A stretch of DNA of 64,000 nt from Algoriphagus pacificus (GTDB taxonomy: Bacteria > Bacteroidota > Bacteroidia > Cytophagales > Cyclobacteriaceae): the NCBI RefSeq assembly GCF_017254845.1, contig NZ_JAFKCU010000002.1:434001-498000 (forward strand), written 5' to 3'. Under the pieces are notes generated by a model. The model made no database searches. It saw only the letters and a program-made list of their open reading frames with translations, and was not told the origin of the DNA. Positions within the stretch are counted from its first letter, which is position 1. Each line of letters opens with the position of its first letter. Both the position numbers and the translations under genes were made by a program. Below are positions 17,466 through 26,539 of the stretch, one piece after another.

Positions 17466-18272
17466 TTAGAGTGTATGCCCATTTAAAACCATTCCCGTAT
17501 CCACAGTTTTCAGGTAAGTGATTGTTTTGCCATCTTCTAGAATTTCTACTACCCGATAAGTATGAAAAGGATTTCCCCAGCTTCCACCAAAATGCCCATC
17601 CCAAAGGTATGGTTTGCCTTGGTTGATCATTATGCCATCCACGTCATGGTCATGCCCGTGAAACACGGCTTTTACTTTCGGATAATGGCTGATCGTATCT
17701 AAAAAATCATCGCATTTTACAGCGTTTCTTGTCCAGTCATTTTGTGAAATATGAATAAAAACAAAGACATGAGAGAGCTCTTTGAATTTTTCCAGTTCTG
17801 ACTTTAAATAGCCAACATCCCCACATAAGTATTCCCCAGCTTCATTCGAGCAGTTCAATAGAACGACTCCAGATCCGTCTTTGACTTGAAAAGAATGATT
17901 TTCTGGATATCCCCAAATGTTTTCCCATTCTCCTGATGCTAGTCGATCGTGATTTCCACGGGTGACATAGTAAGGAGATTTTAAGGAATCATAATACAAC
18001 TTAACCTGTGGCATAAATGCAGGATCATCATGAATCAAGTCTCCGTTGAAAATAACAAAATCCACTTGCTCCTCGGAGTTGATAGACTCCATCAGCTTTT
18101 TATGGGTTCCCGTAAAATCCGTTTTGGGTTGCCCGAAATGCCCATCGGAAGCAATGATGAATCGTAGTTTCTTAGGCTCTTCCTGAATGGTTTTGCTCAA
18201 GCTATCCAGTGGAATCGCCATAACTGCCGAAGAGATCAGACTTAGCTTTTGAAGGAAAGGTCTACGTTTCAT
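17466..18272 (-). CDS. Exported calcineurin-like metallophosphoesterase
   Basis: 268 residues with a probable signal (MKRRPFLQKLSLISSAVMAI; the RR is not a full twin-arginine motif). The metal-binding set of the family is complete: IIASDGHFG (DxH), VIFNGDLIHD (GDLxxD-like), YYVTRGNHDR (GNHD), FVFIHIS (H) and AVFHGHDHD (GHxH). The family covers phosphodiesterases and phosphatases; the substrate cannot be told. Neighbouring exported hydrolases suggest periplasmic nutrient scavenging. Confidence 0.85.
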   Translation of the reverse strand: MKRRPFLQKLSLISSAVMAIPLDSLSKTIQEEPKKLRFIIASDGHFGQPKTDFTGTHKKLMESINSEEQVDFVIFNGDLIHDDPAFMPQVKLYYDSLKSPYYVTRGNHDRLASGEWENIWGYPENHSFQVKDGSGVVLLNCSNEAGEYLCGDVGYLKSELEKFKELSHVFVFIHISQNDWTRNAVKCDDFLDTISHYPKVKAVFHGHDHDVDGIMINQGKPYLWDGHFGGSWGNPFHTYRVVEILEDGKTITYLKTVDTGMVLNGHTL

Positions 18273-18376
18273 AGGAGATTTTGCTTTGAACCATTAAGTT
18301 CTAAAAAGTAATCCAAATTGAATTGCTGTTCATCATTTATTAACGGAATGATTATCCAGAAGCAAAGCGAAAAGAA

Positions 18377-19702
18377 TTACCGAATTGGGATAATCCATTC
18401 ATTTTTTACCGAATCCACTTTTCCATTCATTTCATTTAAAATCACTCTTTCAGTGATTCCAAGGCCGACTTTTGCCATGTTTTCAAAGCTGTCAATTCCA
18501 TTATTTGGGAAATTGATTCGAGTTCGATGAATATTGTATCGGTTCGAGAATTTTCTTCTGAAAGCGTTTTCAACTCCTTCTTTTCCTAGCATAAAACCGA
18601 GCATTCCTCCCCAGGTTGCAGTTGGATTGTCTGAATCCCAACCTGCCAAAGTCCCGATTTTGATGGTTTCTAGTAGGTCTCCTTCTCCATAAAACAAACT
18701 GACTAGACTCGCCGCAAAATTGATCCCTGCAGCAAAACATCCATTGCAAGGAAGGTTTTGCGAGGTAAGATCGTATCCATCCAGTTGATTGACTTGATAG
18801 CGAAAATAAACGGAATCTCTGGCCTGTTCCCAAGGAATCCCAGATTCATATTTTGCTAGAACATAATCATACATTTTACTGGAATAGGAATCCTCAGGTA
18901 GCACTGTTTTTGATTCATCAGCCACAGCAAATACCCTTTCTTTCATTGAGAGATCTGGATTTGATGTAGCTGCTAAAGCATGCATGGCAACATAAAATTC
19001 AGAGATCCATTGTGCGTTTTCTCTTGCTGTGGTTTGAATGGGTAAAGCTGCCATTTTCAGTGCGATTTCTGGTCTACCTGGAGCAAAAAGGCCAAAGATC
19101 TCTGTGGTCAATTGCGCATCGATCATTTCAAAATGTTCATTCAAAGTCGGATCGCTGGTTTGTGGAGGCACAACGCCATCCTGCATCAGATCAAAGGCTG
19201 TTTGGTTGGAAACCCATAAATAATTTTCCTCTTCTTTCTTGATATGATTCAACCAACCTTCCCGGATTTGTTCACCTGTGAGGAATGAAGTTTGATGTTG
19301 ATTTAATAGAAATTGATATATATACTCAATGTCCGTGTCATCGTCAGAACCCCAGATTTCATCCTCATCTTCAAAGACAAAATCTATGGTTGGAGATAAA
19401 TCACTGGGAATTCCTTCTGCCCAAATACTGGGTTGATCCGGAGTTCCCCAATCGTTTCTAGTGTAAAAATCTCCAGTCTTTATTTGACCAATATTCCCGA
19501 CTTTATCCATTTCAGTTACCAATCCAGTCCAGTTGGCGATGCATTGTGCCAGCCAAAAGCCATATAATTTCTCTTGATATTCGGCTTTTGAAATCACAAT
19601 ATCTGTTGTCTCCGACTCGGTTTTTGGCTTTTCTGAGCAGGAAATCAGAAAGAGAAAAAGAGCAAAAAAGCTATAATTCAAAAAAGAGTTGCTGAGTTTC
19701 AT
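18377..19702 (-). CDS. Exported ADP-ribosylglycohydrolase-fold lipoprotein
   Basis: 441 residues with a lipoprotein signal (FLFLISCSE, Cys22). The all-alpha ADP-ribosylglycohydrolase fold is marked by GFWLAQCIANWTG near residue 48, the acidic SDDDTDIEYIYQFLL block (metal ligands) and the C-terminal GWDSDNPTATWGGMLGF (the second Asp pair). Family members remove ADP-ribose from proteins, DNA or nucleotides, but periplasmic members have no ADP-ribosylated target and may cleave other N- or O-glycosides. A DUF1593 nucleoside-hydrolase-like lipoprotein is encoded 7 kb away. Family is certain; substrate is not. Confidence 0.85.
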   Translation of the reverse strand: MKLSNSFLNYSFFALFLFLISCSEKPKTESETTDIVISKAEYQEKLYGFWLAQCIANWTGLVTEMDKVGNIGQIKTGDFYTRNDWGTPDQPSIWAEGIPSDLSPTIDFVFEDEDEIWGSDDDTDIEYIYQFLLNQHQTSFLTGEQIREGWLNHIKKEEENYLWVSNQTAFDLMQDGVVPPQTSDPTLNEHFEMIDAQLTTEIFGLFAPGRPEIALKMAALPIQTTARENAQWISEFYVAMHALAATSNPDLSMKERVFAVADESKTVLPEDSYSSKMYDYVLAKYESGIPWEQARDSVYFRYQVNQLDGYDLTSQNLPCNGCFAAGINFAASLVSLFYGEGDLLETIKIGTLAGWDSDNPTATWGGMLGFMLGKEGVENAFRRKFSNRYNIHRTRINFPNNGIDSFENMAKVGLGITERVILNEMNGKVDSVKNEWIIPIR

Positions 19703-19729
19703 TGGTGATGGATGATAGATTGGAGATAA

Positions 19730-20686
19730 TTAGATGGTAACGATCACATTTCCTGTTTTTTGGCCGGATAAGACATATTGATAGGCTTTCGAAATTTCAT
19801 CCAGAGGATATGTGCTGTCAATAACCGGTTTGAATTTCCCTGTTTTCAGTAAATCCAAAATATAAGGCATGGTCTTTTTTTGGCTAAATGGGATAGGGAA
19901 GATCACTTTTTTGGATTTACTGCCTTTGGTAGTCAAAGCATAAAAGATGTTTTCTGCATTTGGGCCAAGCTCAGAGGAGATATATATACCCGAATCTTTC
20001 AAGATGGGTTTGCAGGCTCCAAAGGTGCTTTTTCCTACCGAATCGAAGATAAAGTCAAACTTTTCGGCTGATTTAGTGAAATCCTCTTTATCGAAATCAA
20101 TGATTTTATCAGCTCCAAGAGATTTCATCAATTCAAAATTTTTGGAATTTGAGGTAACTGTGATTTCAACCTCAAATAATCTGGCGAATTGAAGAAGAGC
20201 TGAGCCAATAGCTCCAGTCGCACCATTGATCAGGATCTTTTGACCTGGGTTAATAGATACATAGTGGATAAAAGAATAAGCATAGTGAGCACCTTCTAGG
20301 CTGGCAGCTGCCAAAGTATAATCGATGCCTTCAGGAATCTTCAAAAGCGCATCTTCTTTTATAGTTAGTAATTCAGACTGAGACTGGAGTCCCATATCCA
20401 AAAAACCAAAAACGCGATCTCCTTTTTTGAAAGAAGAAACACTTTTTCCAAGCTCTAAAATCTCGCCGGCAAAATCTGTCCCTAAGATTACTTTTCTTGG
20501 CTTTGGGAAACCTAACATCATCTTCATGATAAATGGTTTTCCTGTAAGATTAGCGCAGTCAGTCCGATTCACTGTAGTAGCTTTGACTTGGATTAGGACT
20601 TCGTCGTCCTTCGGAATAGGGTTTGAGATTTCTTCTACAGAAATGGCCTCAAAGGTGCCATACTTCCGTCTGATTGCAGCTTTCAT
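19730..20686 (-). CDS. NAD(P)-dependent medium-chain oxidoreductase (quinone-oxidoreductase-like)
   Basis: 318 residues, zinc-free MDR type. A GroES-like N-domain includes VILGTDFAGEILELGKSVSSFKKGDRVFGF. The Rossmann motif is INGATGAIGSALLQFAR, then FDFIFDSVGK, and the C-terminus ends GKTGNVIVTI. No cysteine cluster or catalytic zinc ligands are seen, which fits quinone/alkenal reductases. It may remove reactive carbonyls or quinones. It is transcribed on its own, 134 bp downstream of the methyltransferase gene. Confidence 0.85.
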   Translation of the reverse strand: MKAAIRRKYGTFEAISVEEISNPIPKDDEVLIQVKATTVNRTDCANLTGKPFIMKMMLGFPKPRKVILGTDFAGEILELGKSVSSFKKGDRVFGFLDMGLQSQSELLTIKEDALLKIPEGIDYTLAAASLEGAHYAYSFIHYVSINPGQKILINGATGAIGSALLQFARLFEVEITVTSNSKNFELMKSLGADKIIDFDKEDFTKSAEKFDFIFDSVGKSTFGACKPILKDSGIYISSELGPNAENIFYALTTKGSKSKKVIFPIPFSQKKTMPYILDLLKTGKFKPVIDSTYPLDEISKAYQYVLSGQKTGNVIVTI

Positions 20687-20817
20687 TAATTAATTGATTT
20701 TCAGGTTGAAAAATCTTCTCTTTTTTGAAGTTGAAAAGTCAAAATAATGAAAAAATGTATGATGGAAAGAGCTTGATGACAAGTTTAGACTTTTCAGAAA
20801 TGGTTTGCTGTTTAATT

Positions 20818-21639
20818 TTAAGCGGTTTTGATCGCCTTTGCAATCACAAATTCACCAGGGATTTTATAGCCTTCGTTTGATTTATAGGCTTGGATCGATT
20901 CGATATATTCTTGTTGCGCTTTCTCTTTTGTTTGCGCATCAAATCTAGAATAGGCCATCGCAACCGGACCACCCAGAAAAGACGCCTGGCATGCATCTTC
21001 CTCGTTTTTGTAATGCAGTTCAGTCTTTATTTTTTGAATTGAAATATCTGTAAATCCTGCCTTTTCCAGTGGATATTTTATGATTTCTCCTTCTCCTAGT
21101 TGGAAAAACATCGGACAAACATCAGAGCTGACTCGAGCGTCTACAATTGGAAATATCTCTGCCCAACCGCAATTTTTTCTAGAACCCCAAACTGCCAAAA
21201 CAACTCTTCCATTTGGCTTCAATACCCGATACATTTCTTGTATGGCACGATCTGGATCTGGGAAATACATTAATCCTAATGCACAGGAAACCAAGTCAAA
21301 ACTTTCATCTTCCAAGCTAAGATTTTCTGCATCCATCCATTGAAAAGTGACATTAGTAAGGCCTTTTTCACAGGCCCTTTCAGTACCTTTTTTCACCATC
21401 TCGTCCGAGAGATCAGTAGCAATCATTTTTCCCTTTGGCCCTAATTGGTCCATCATTCTAAATGTGACAAGTCCAGTTCCTGCTGCCATATCCAAAACAG
21501 TTTCGCCAGCCTCGATATTAGCCTTTTCCATCAGGGCATCATGAGCTGGTTTTAATTGATCTTGCCATGAATTTTCATAGAAATCTGAGGCTTTATCCCA
21601 GCCATATCTTTGAACTCTTCTTTGTAAATCAGGATGCAT
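20818..21639 (-). CDS. Class I SAM-dependent methyltransferase
   Basis: 273 residues. The Rossmann SAM site is VLDMAAGTGLVTFRMMDQLGPKGKMIATDLSDEMVKKG (motif I plus acidic residue of motif II), then FDLVSCALGLMYFPDPDRAIQEMYRVLKPNGRVVLAVWG (motifs IV-VI), typical of the Methyltransf_11/UbiE-like group. The acceptor is unknown. The gene starts 8 bp after the stop of the OsmC gene and is likely co-transcribed with it. Confidence 0.85.
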   Translation of the reverse strand: MHPDLQRRVQRYGWDKASDFYENSWQDQLKPAHDALMEKANIEAGETVLDMAAGTGLVTFRMMDQLGPKGKMIATDLSDEMVKKGTERACEKGLTNVTFQWMDAENLSLEDESFDLVSCALGLMYFPDPDRAIQEMYRVLKPNGRVVLAVWGSRKNCGWAEIFPIVDARVSSDVCPMFFQLGEGEIIKYPLEKAGFTDISIQKIKTELHYKNEEDACQASFLGGPVAMAYSRFDAQTKEKAQQEYIESIQAYKSNEGYKIPGEFVIAKAIKTA

Positions 21640-21647
21640 AGTATTGG

Positions 21648-22160
21648 TCAGTTAGTTTCGAATTCTACTTTTCTAATACAATGTTGTGCTCTTGAAAACA
21701 CATCTAGATAAGGACTGTGTTTATCCCCTTGGTCTAGGACCTGTTCTATTTCCTCCTTACTGGCTGGGCTTTTCACTTTGACTAAATATTCAACAACAGT
21801 ATAGCCAGGAGGAGAATCAGAAGTTTCAAATAACCCTCCGTCGTCATAGCTTGCAGAAATGTGAACTTCAAGGCTATCGATTGGAACATCCATTTTAGAA
21901 GCCCACATCATATACCCAATTGCTAAACAGCTACCTAAGGCAGCTCTACCTAACACTCCTGGTGTAGGTCCTGAATCACTTCCGCCAACTTGGCTCGGCA
22001 TATCGGTATGATAGACATAATCACCTTCTCGGATTTCACAGGATAGACCATTAGTGATTCGGGATACCGATGTTCTGGTTCCCAATCCTAAAGAGGGTTT
22101 AAGGCTTAATGCCTTTTGAGTCCTGAGAAATTTCGTTTTGATTTCTTCTTGTTCCTTCAT
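21648..22160 (-). CDS. OsmC-family peroxiredoxin-like protein
   Basis: 170 residues with the OsmC/Ohr layout: a beta-rich N-half (SCEIREGDYVYHTDMPSQVGGSDSGPTPGVLGRAALGSCLAIGYMMWASK), where C98 in GSCLA is the usual first reactive cysteine, and a second cysteine in AQHCIRKVEFE near the C-terminus. Both cysteines are present, so thiol-based reduction of organic hydroperoxides is feasible. It heads a two-gene unit with the methyltransferase and is divergent from DUF2911, with 254 bp between starts. Confidence 0.85.
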   Translation of the reverse strand: MKEQEEIKTKFLRTQKALSLKPSLGLGTRTSVSRITNGLSCEIREGDYVYHTDMPSQVGGSDSGPTPGVLGRAALGSCLAIGYMMWASKMDVPIDSLEVHISASYDDGGLFETSDSPPGYTVVEYLVKVKSPASKEEIEQVLDQGDKHSPYLDVFSRAQHCIRKVEFETN

Positions 22161-22414
22161 GATGTTCGCAAAAATTTAAAAGCTTAAATGATGTGCACAG
22201 AATGGTTGAAAAGTCAATTTGAAATCTGTAAAAAGTGCAATGGTGCTTCCGTAATAAGTTCAATTTACCCAAAAAACTATAATACTTCTAATTTGCTCAT
22301 TTTTAATTGGATATGTGGATTTTGAAATTCTCTGAATTGTAATTTGGATTACAATTGGATAGGTAGTCTTTTCTGAAAAATTGTTAATTTCAATCTTTTT
22401 AAAAAACACAAAAA

Positions 22415-22969
22415 ATGAAAAAACTACTCGCTTCTTTGCTTCTCTTGGCTACCATCTGTTCAGTTTCTCATGCCCAGTCTTTTAGAAAGCCTGATAAAAG
22501 TCCAATGGATGTGGCCTATCTTCCTGATAATTTTGCCCACGATCGTAAGCCGGGAGAAGAGGCAATTGCTAAAGCCTATTACAGCAGACCCAATAAGGCG
22601 GATAGAGTTGTTTTTGGAGGGATTGTTCCTTTCGGTAAGGTGTGGAGATTGGGTGCCAATGAAGCTGTTGAGTTTAAGGCATTCAAAGATTTGACAATAG
22701 GAGGAGAGGCTTTGAAAGCAGGTACTTATTCCATGTTTGCAATTCCCGGTGAAAGTGAATGGACGATTATTCTGAATTCTGATCTTGATTATTGGGGAGC
22801 TTTCAAATATGATGAAAGCAAAGATGTCATCCGTTTCACCGTACCCTCTAAATCCAGTCCTGAAATAGTAGAAGCTTTTTCAATCCGCTTTGAAGATCTT
22901 GGAAACAATACCGCTGTGATGCGTTTAGGTTGGGATCAAACTATGGTTGAAATACCAGTTTCTTACTGA
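22415..22969 (+). CDS. DUF2911 secreted protein
   Basis: 184 residues with a signal peptide (cut after ATICSVSHAQ). The mature part is the DUF2911 domain: ISYSRP-like AKAYYSRPNKADRVVFGGIVPFGKVWRLGANEAVEFKAFKDLTIGGEALKAGTYSMFAIPGESEWTIILNSD. This family is nearly confined to Bacteroidota and relatives and has no known function. It is monocistronic. It ends 7 bp before the convergent esterase gene. Confidence 0.9.
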   Translation: MKKLLASLLLLATICSVSHAQSFRKPDKSPMDVAYLPDNFAHDRKPGEEAIAKAYYSRPNKADRVVFGGIVPFGKVWRLGANEAVEFKAFKDLTIGGEALKAGTYSMFAIPGESEWTIILNSDLDYWGAFKYDESKDVIRFTVPSKSSPEIVEAFSIRFEDLGNNTAVMRLGWDQTMVEIPVSY

Positions 22970-22976
22970 TCCCAAA

Positions 22977-24272
22977 TCATAAAAACTTCTTCATAAACTG
23001 TATAAATACAGGGTAGTCAGAAGAGACATTCCCGTGACCACCTTCGTGCATGTAGTATCCCAATTTGTTCTCAAGCAAGGAAGTGTCTCCCGCAGCAGGC
23101 ATTTCTTTGTTTTGAGGACCATTTTCACCGAAGAGTTGGTAGACTTTACTGGCTTCTTGAGCCGCTAGAAATTCGCCCTTTGGATCTGACCAATAATCGG
23201 TATTTCCGGTCTGAAGTAAGATTGGGCGAGGAGCTATCATTGCTATCAAAGAATGCGCATCAAATGGAAAATCATCCAAATGCGTAGAATAAGCATGGTA
23301 GTTTGGGGCAAATTGGTAAGCATAGCGGGATGGATCAGACATGTGTTTGATATTTTCGCCATAATCCCTTCTTGCCAAAGCCGCTCCGCCTTCCCCTGAG
23401 CAACTTGCAATGATCATTTTAAATCGAGGATCTCTTATTCCTGTCCACAAGACAGTTTTTCCAAGTCGGGAAACGCCCATCAAAGCAACTCTAGCAGCAT
23501 CTATTTGCTTATCTTTTTCGAAGTAATCCATCGCTCTACTCAAGCCCCAAGACCAGGCGGAGATAGTTCCCCATTCATCGTTTTGAGGCTTCGTTTCGCC
23601 AGGCTTAAGAAAATCCTTGCGTATTCCATGCTCAAAACCATCTTTGAAATCCGGATCAATATCCCCGTAGTAAACGGTAGCAAAACCATATCCTGAATCG
23701 ATAAGCTGCTCCACATTGGTGGCTTGAAATCTTCCTGGCTGATCTGCTTTTACTTTTTGACCTTCTCGATTCCACACTTCTCCAATTTTCACAGCTTGAT
23801 CATCCACAGATTGATTGTTTGCGGAAAATGAAATCGTAAAGAAAATCGGAACAGGAACTTTTGAATCTTTTGGTAAATAAATCAGTAAGTCCATGGGATG
23901 ATTCTTGCTGTTTTCGGTCAGATAAACCGTAACCTGTTTCCTGATCGCTTTTCCTTGGAAAGCATCTCCTTCTTTTTCAAAAACCTCGAAAGAAATTGAA
24001 TTAGGAGGAGGAGGTGTTTTACCATATTGTAAAGCAGCTACTGCCTCCAAAAGCTCAGGTCGACGGGATTTCATCCAGGTTTCAGCATCGGACACTTTTT
24101 TTCCATTTTGTAAAGTCAGGAGATCCGGAAGAGTATATGGAGGAATGGCTGATTCATCGTAATTCACCGGAAAACCTGCCACCGTTTTGGCTAGATTTTC
24201 TGTTTGGGAAAATGAGCAGAAGCTAAACGCTAAAAATAGACTTGTTGATAAGGTAATCCGGAGAGAAAGCAT
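22977..24272 (-). CDS. CE15-like glucuronoyl esterase / alpha-beta hydrolase, secreted
   Basis: 431 residues with a signal peptide (SLFLAFSFCSFSQ). The alpha/beta-hydrolase nucleophile elbow is GVSRLGK at 266-272 (Ser268), the CE15 signature in which Arg and Lys contact the uronate carboxylate. The acidic residue lies in SCSGEGGAALARRDYGE and the catalytic His in the C-terminal HEGGHGN. CE15 enzymes cut ester links between 4-O-methyl-glucuronic acid and lignin, and marine homologues act on other uronate esters. It suggests use of glucuronate-rich plant or algal polymers. It stands alone with no co-directional partner. Confidence 0.85.
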   Translation of the reverse strand: MLSLRITLSTSLFLAFSFCSFSQTENLAKTVAGFPVNYDESAIPPYTLPDLLTLQNGKKVSDAETWMKSRRPELLEAVAALQYGKTPPPPNSISFEVFEKEGDAFQGKAIRKQVTVYLTENSKNHPMDLLIYLPKDSKVPVPIFFTISFSANNQSVDDQAVKIGEVWNREGQKVKADQPGRFQATNVEQLIDSGYGFATVYYGDIDPDFKDGFEHGIRKDFLKPGETKPQNDEWGTISAWSWGLSRAMDYFEKDKQIDAARVALMGVSRLGKTVLWTGIRDPRFKMIIASCSGEGGAALARRDYGENIKHMSDPSRYAYQFAPNYHAYSTHLDDFPFDAHSLIAMIAPRPILLQTGNTDYWSDPKGEFLAAQEASKVYQLFGENGPQNKEMPAAGDTSLLENKLGYYMHEGGHGNVSSDYPVFIQFMKKFL

Positions 24273-24384
24273 GAGGTGGTTCTTATGGGTTATTTCTCTA
24301 AATAATCATTATTCCTTCTGCAAACTGTCCTGAGCAATGGGAATATTTCCAAATTTTTCTTTGAAGATTGATTGGCGTAATCAT

Positions 24385-25188
24385 CTAGGATTGTGCTTTT
24401 TCGGCAAGATTATTCTGAAAAACCTCTGATAAAATCTGATAAAGTTCAGGATGATTTTTCTTCAATAGTTTCGGCCTTTCAAAGAAATACTCACTGGCCA
24501 CTGCCAAAAATTCCTGCTGATTTGTGGCTCCGTAGACATTTATATCACTTTTGCCAGAAAGCATTTCTGCTGTCATCTTGCTGATCAAATGAAGCCAAGG
24601 CAAAACAGTTTGGTTTTTCATGATGACATGTGGGATCCCATCGATTTCTCCATCTTGCTTGTCAAAGAGATGCACGAACTCATGGATGCCTACATTGGAT
24701 TTGTCAGATTTGTTGTCAAATCCTTGTCGAAGAGCCGGTTTTGAAAATATGACCACATTATTCATGGCTCCACCAGTTCCAACCATCCCTGAAGTGTATC
24801 GATGATCGCCGGTGAAATCAAATTTTTCAGTGAATAAATCTGGATACAAAAGAACCTCACAAAGGCTTTTGTATTCCCATTCTGGAAATTTAAAAATCGG
24901 AATTACCGTGCTACTTGCTACCAGCAATCGGTCTTCGTCAGTAATCTCGCATTTGACGCCAGTGATCCTGATTCTTTTCAAAAAGTGTAAAACATCAGAT
25001 TCAAAAAGTGATTTCTCATCCGTGTTAAGATTTGCATAAAACTGAACCTCGTTCTCTAAAAAGTTTCTCCATTTCTCAGGAAATACGGCCGGAACTTTAA
25101 AGCCGCTTTTTTTGACTTTTGATCGATAAAAAGCCCAAAAAAGCATTGAGATGAGGAAAAGGGCAAAAAGAAGCGTGAATAGTTTCAA
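24385..25188 (-). CDS. MtfA-like zinc peptidase (M90 family)
   Basis: 267 residues. An N-terminal membrane helix (residues about 3-23) is followed by the M90/MtfA core: WRNFLENEVQFYANL, SGMVGTGGAMNNVVIFSKPALRQGF and the zinc motif GIHEFVHLFDKQDGEIDG (HExxH). MtfA in E. coli binds the Mlc repressor and has aminopeptidase activity; no Mlc homologue is seen here. The frame opens with TTG at 25188 and has no upstream ATG before a stop; the first ATG, at 25146, would remove half of the membrane helix. I prefer the TTG start. Confidence 0.8.
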   Translation of the reverse strand: MKLFTLLFALFLISMLFWAFYRSKVKKSGFKVPAVFPEKWRNFLENEVQFYANLNTDEKSLFESDVLHFLKRIRITGVKCEITDEDRLLVASSTVIPIFKFPEWEYKSLCEVLLYPDLFTEKFDFTGDHRYTSGMVGTGGAMNNVVIFSKPALRQGFDNKSDKSNVGIHEFVHLFDKQDGEIDGIPHVIMKNQTVLPWLHLISKMTAEMLSGKSDINVYGATNQQEFLAVASEYFFERPKLLKKNHPELYQILSEVFQNNLAEKAQS

Positions 25189-25348
25189 GAAGAATTCAGG
25201 GTAAGTGCTTTTGCAAGATAGAAAGAATCAAATCCTCTGGTCTATTACCGTTGAGGTAAATATTGGAATCTGGGACAATTCTAAAAACCTATTCTTCTAT
25301 CTTAGCGATCTTGAATCAGAAAGCTGAAGAGCTCCAAAAACATAGAAA

Positions 25349-26533
25349 ATGAAGCAATTATTCTCCAATCTTCTTTTTAAAGTATTTATAGCCATCGTTT
25401 TGGGAATCCTTTTTGGATTGTTTTTGCCGGAGTGGATCAATCGGATTTTTGCGACCTTCAATGCCTTTTTTGGACAGTTTTTGAATTTTGCCATTCCCCT
25501 GATCATCCTGGGATTGATTATGCCAGCAATTTCAGATTTGGGAAAAGGAGCCGGAAAACTTTTGCTGATCACCGCTGCAATAGCTTATGGTTCAACGCTT
25601 TTTTCGGGCTTTATGAGCTATTTCACCTCTTCTACGATTTTCCCTTCCCTTCTCGCTTCTCATGTGAATGAAGCGGCAGAAATTACTGATGGAGGAAAAG
25701 ATTTAGTGCCTTATTTCAGTATTACTATCCCTGCTGTGATCGATGTGATGTCTGCTTTGGTATTGGCTTTTGTGATTGGATTGGGGCTTTCTTATCAGGA
25801 AAAATCTACTTTGAAAAAAGTTGTAAAGGATTTTGAAACGATCATTATGCAAGTGATTGAGAATGTGATCATTCCGTGCTTGCCTCTATTCATTCTTGGG
25901 ATATTTGCTAACATGGCCTACAGCGGCCAAGTGTACTCAATCCTCTCCGTATTCCTTAATATCATCGGGGTCATCTTTGCCATGCATATTTTCTTGCTGA
26001 TCCTACAATATGTGATCACAGGAGCCATTGTCAAAAAGAACCCATTTAAGTTATTGGCCACCATGATGCCGGCTTATTTTACTGCTTTGGGCACCCAATC
26101 TTCTGCAGCCACCATTCCTGTGACTTTGGAACAGGCAGAAAAAAACGGAGTTTCTCCAAAAATTGCAGGATTTGTCATTCCACTTTGTGCAACGATTCAC
26201 CTGTCAGGTAGTATCATGAAAATCACTGCCTGTGCGATGGCTTTGATGATTTTGGAGGGTGTGCCTTTTGATTTTGGGATGTTTGCTGGATTTATTTTTA
26301 TGCTGGGTATAGCAATGGTTGCCGCTCCAGGAGTACCGGGTGGAGCGATCATGGCAGCTATCGGAATCCTTCAGTCCATGTTGGGTTTCAGTGAGGAAAT
26401 GACAGGTTTGATGATTGCACTTTACATTGCCATGGATAGCTTTGGTACTGCCTGCAACGTGACAGGAGATGGTGCTATTGCGCTTGTGGTGGATAAGATT
26501 ACTGAGAATCAGGAGATGGAAGCAGAAGCTTAA
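25349..26533 (+). CDS. Dicarboxylate/amino acid:cation symporter (DAACS family)
   Basis: 394 residues, polytopic. Family marks are present: GTQSSAATIPVTLEQAEKNGVSPKIAGFVIPLCATIHLSGSIMKITACAM (HP1 serine-rich loop and the NMDGT-equivalent, here HLSGS) and NVTGDGAIALVV in the last helix. In GltPh the equivalents are SSSSTLP, NMDGT and NxxxD. The replacement of NMDGT by HLSGS and the missing Arg/Asp pairing suggest a substrate other than aspartate or glutamate. Na+ or H+ coupled uptake is expected. It is monocistronic. Confidence 0.85.
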   Translation: MKQLFSNLLFKVFIAIVLGILFGLFLPEWINRIFATFNAFFGQFLNFAIPLIILGLIMPAISDLGKGAGKLLLITAAIAYGSTLFSGFMSYFTSSTIFPSLLASHVNEAAEITDGGKDLVPYFSITIPAVIDVMSALVLAFVIGLGLSYQEKSTLKKVVKDFETIIMQVIENVIIPCLPLFILGIFANMAYSGQVYSILSVFLNIIGVIFAMHIFLLILQYVITGAIVKKNPFKLLATMMPAYFTALGTQSSAATIPVTLEQAEKNGVSPKIAGFVIPLCATIHLSGSIMKITACAMALMILEGVPFDFGMFAGFIFMLGIAMVAAPGVPGGAIMAAIGILQSMLGFSEEMTGLMIALYIAMDSFGTACNVTGDGAIALVVDKITENQEMEAEA

Positions 26534-26539
26534 TTGCTT

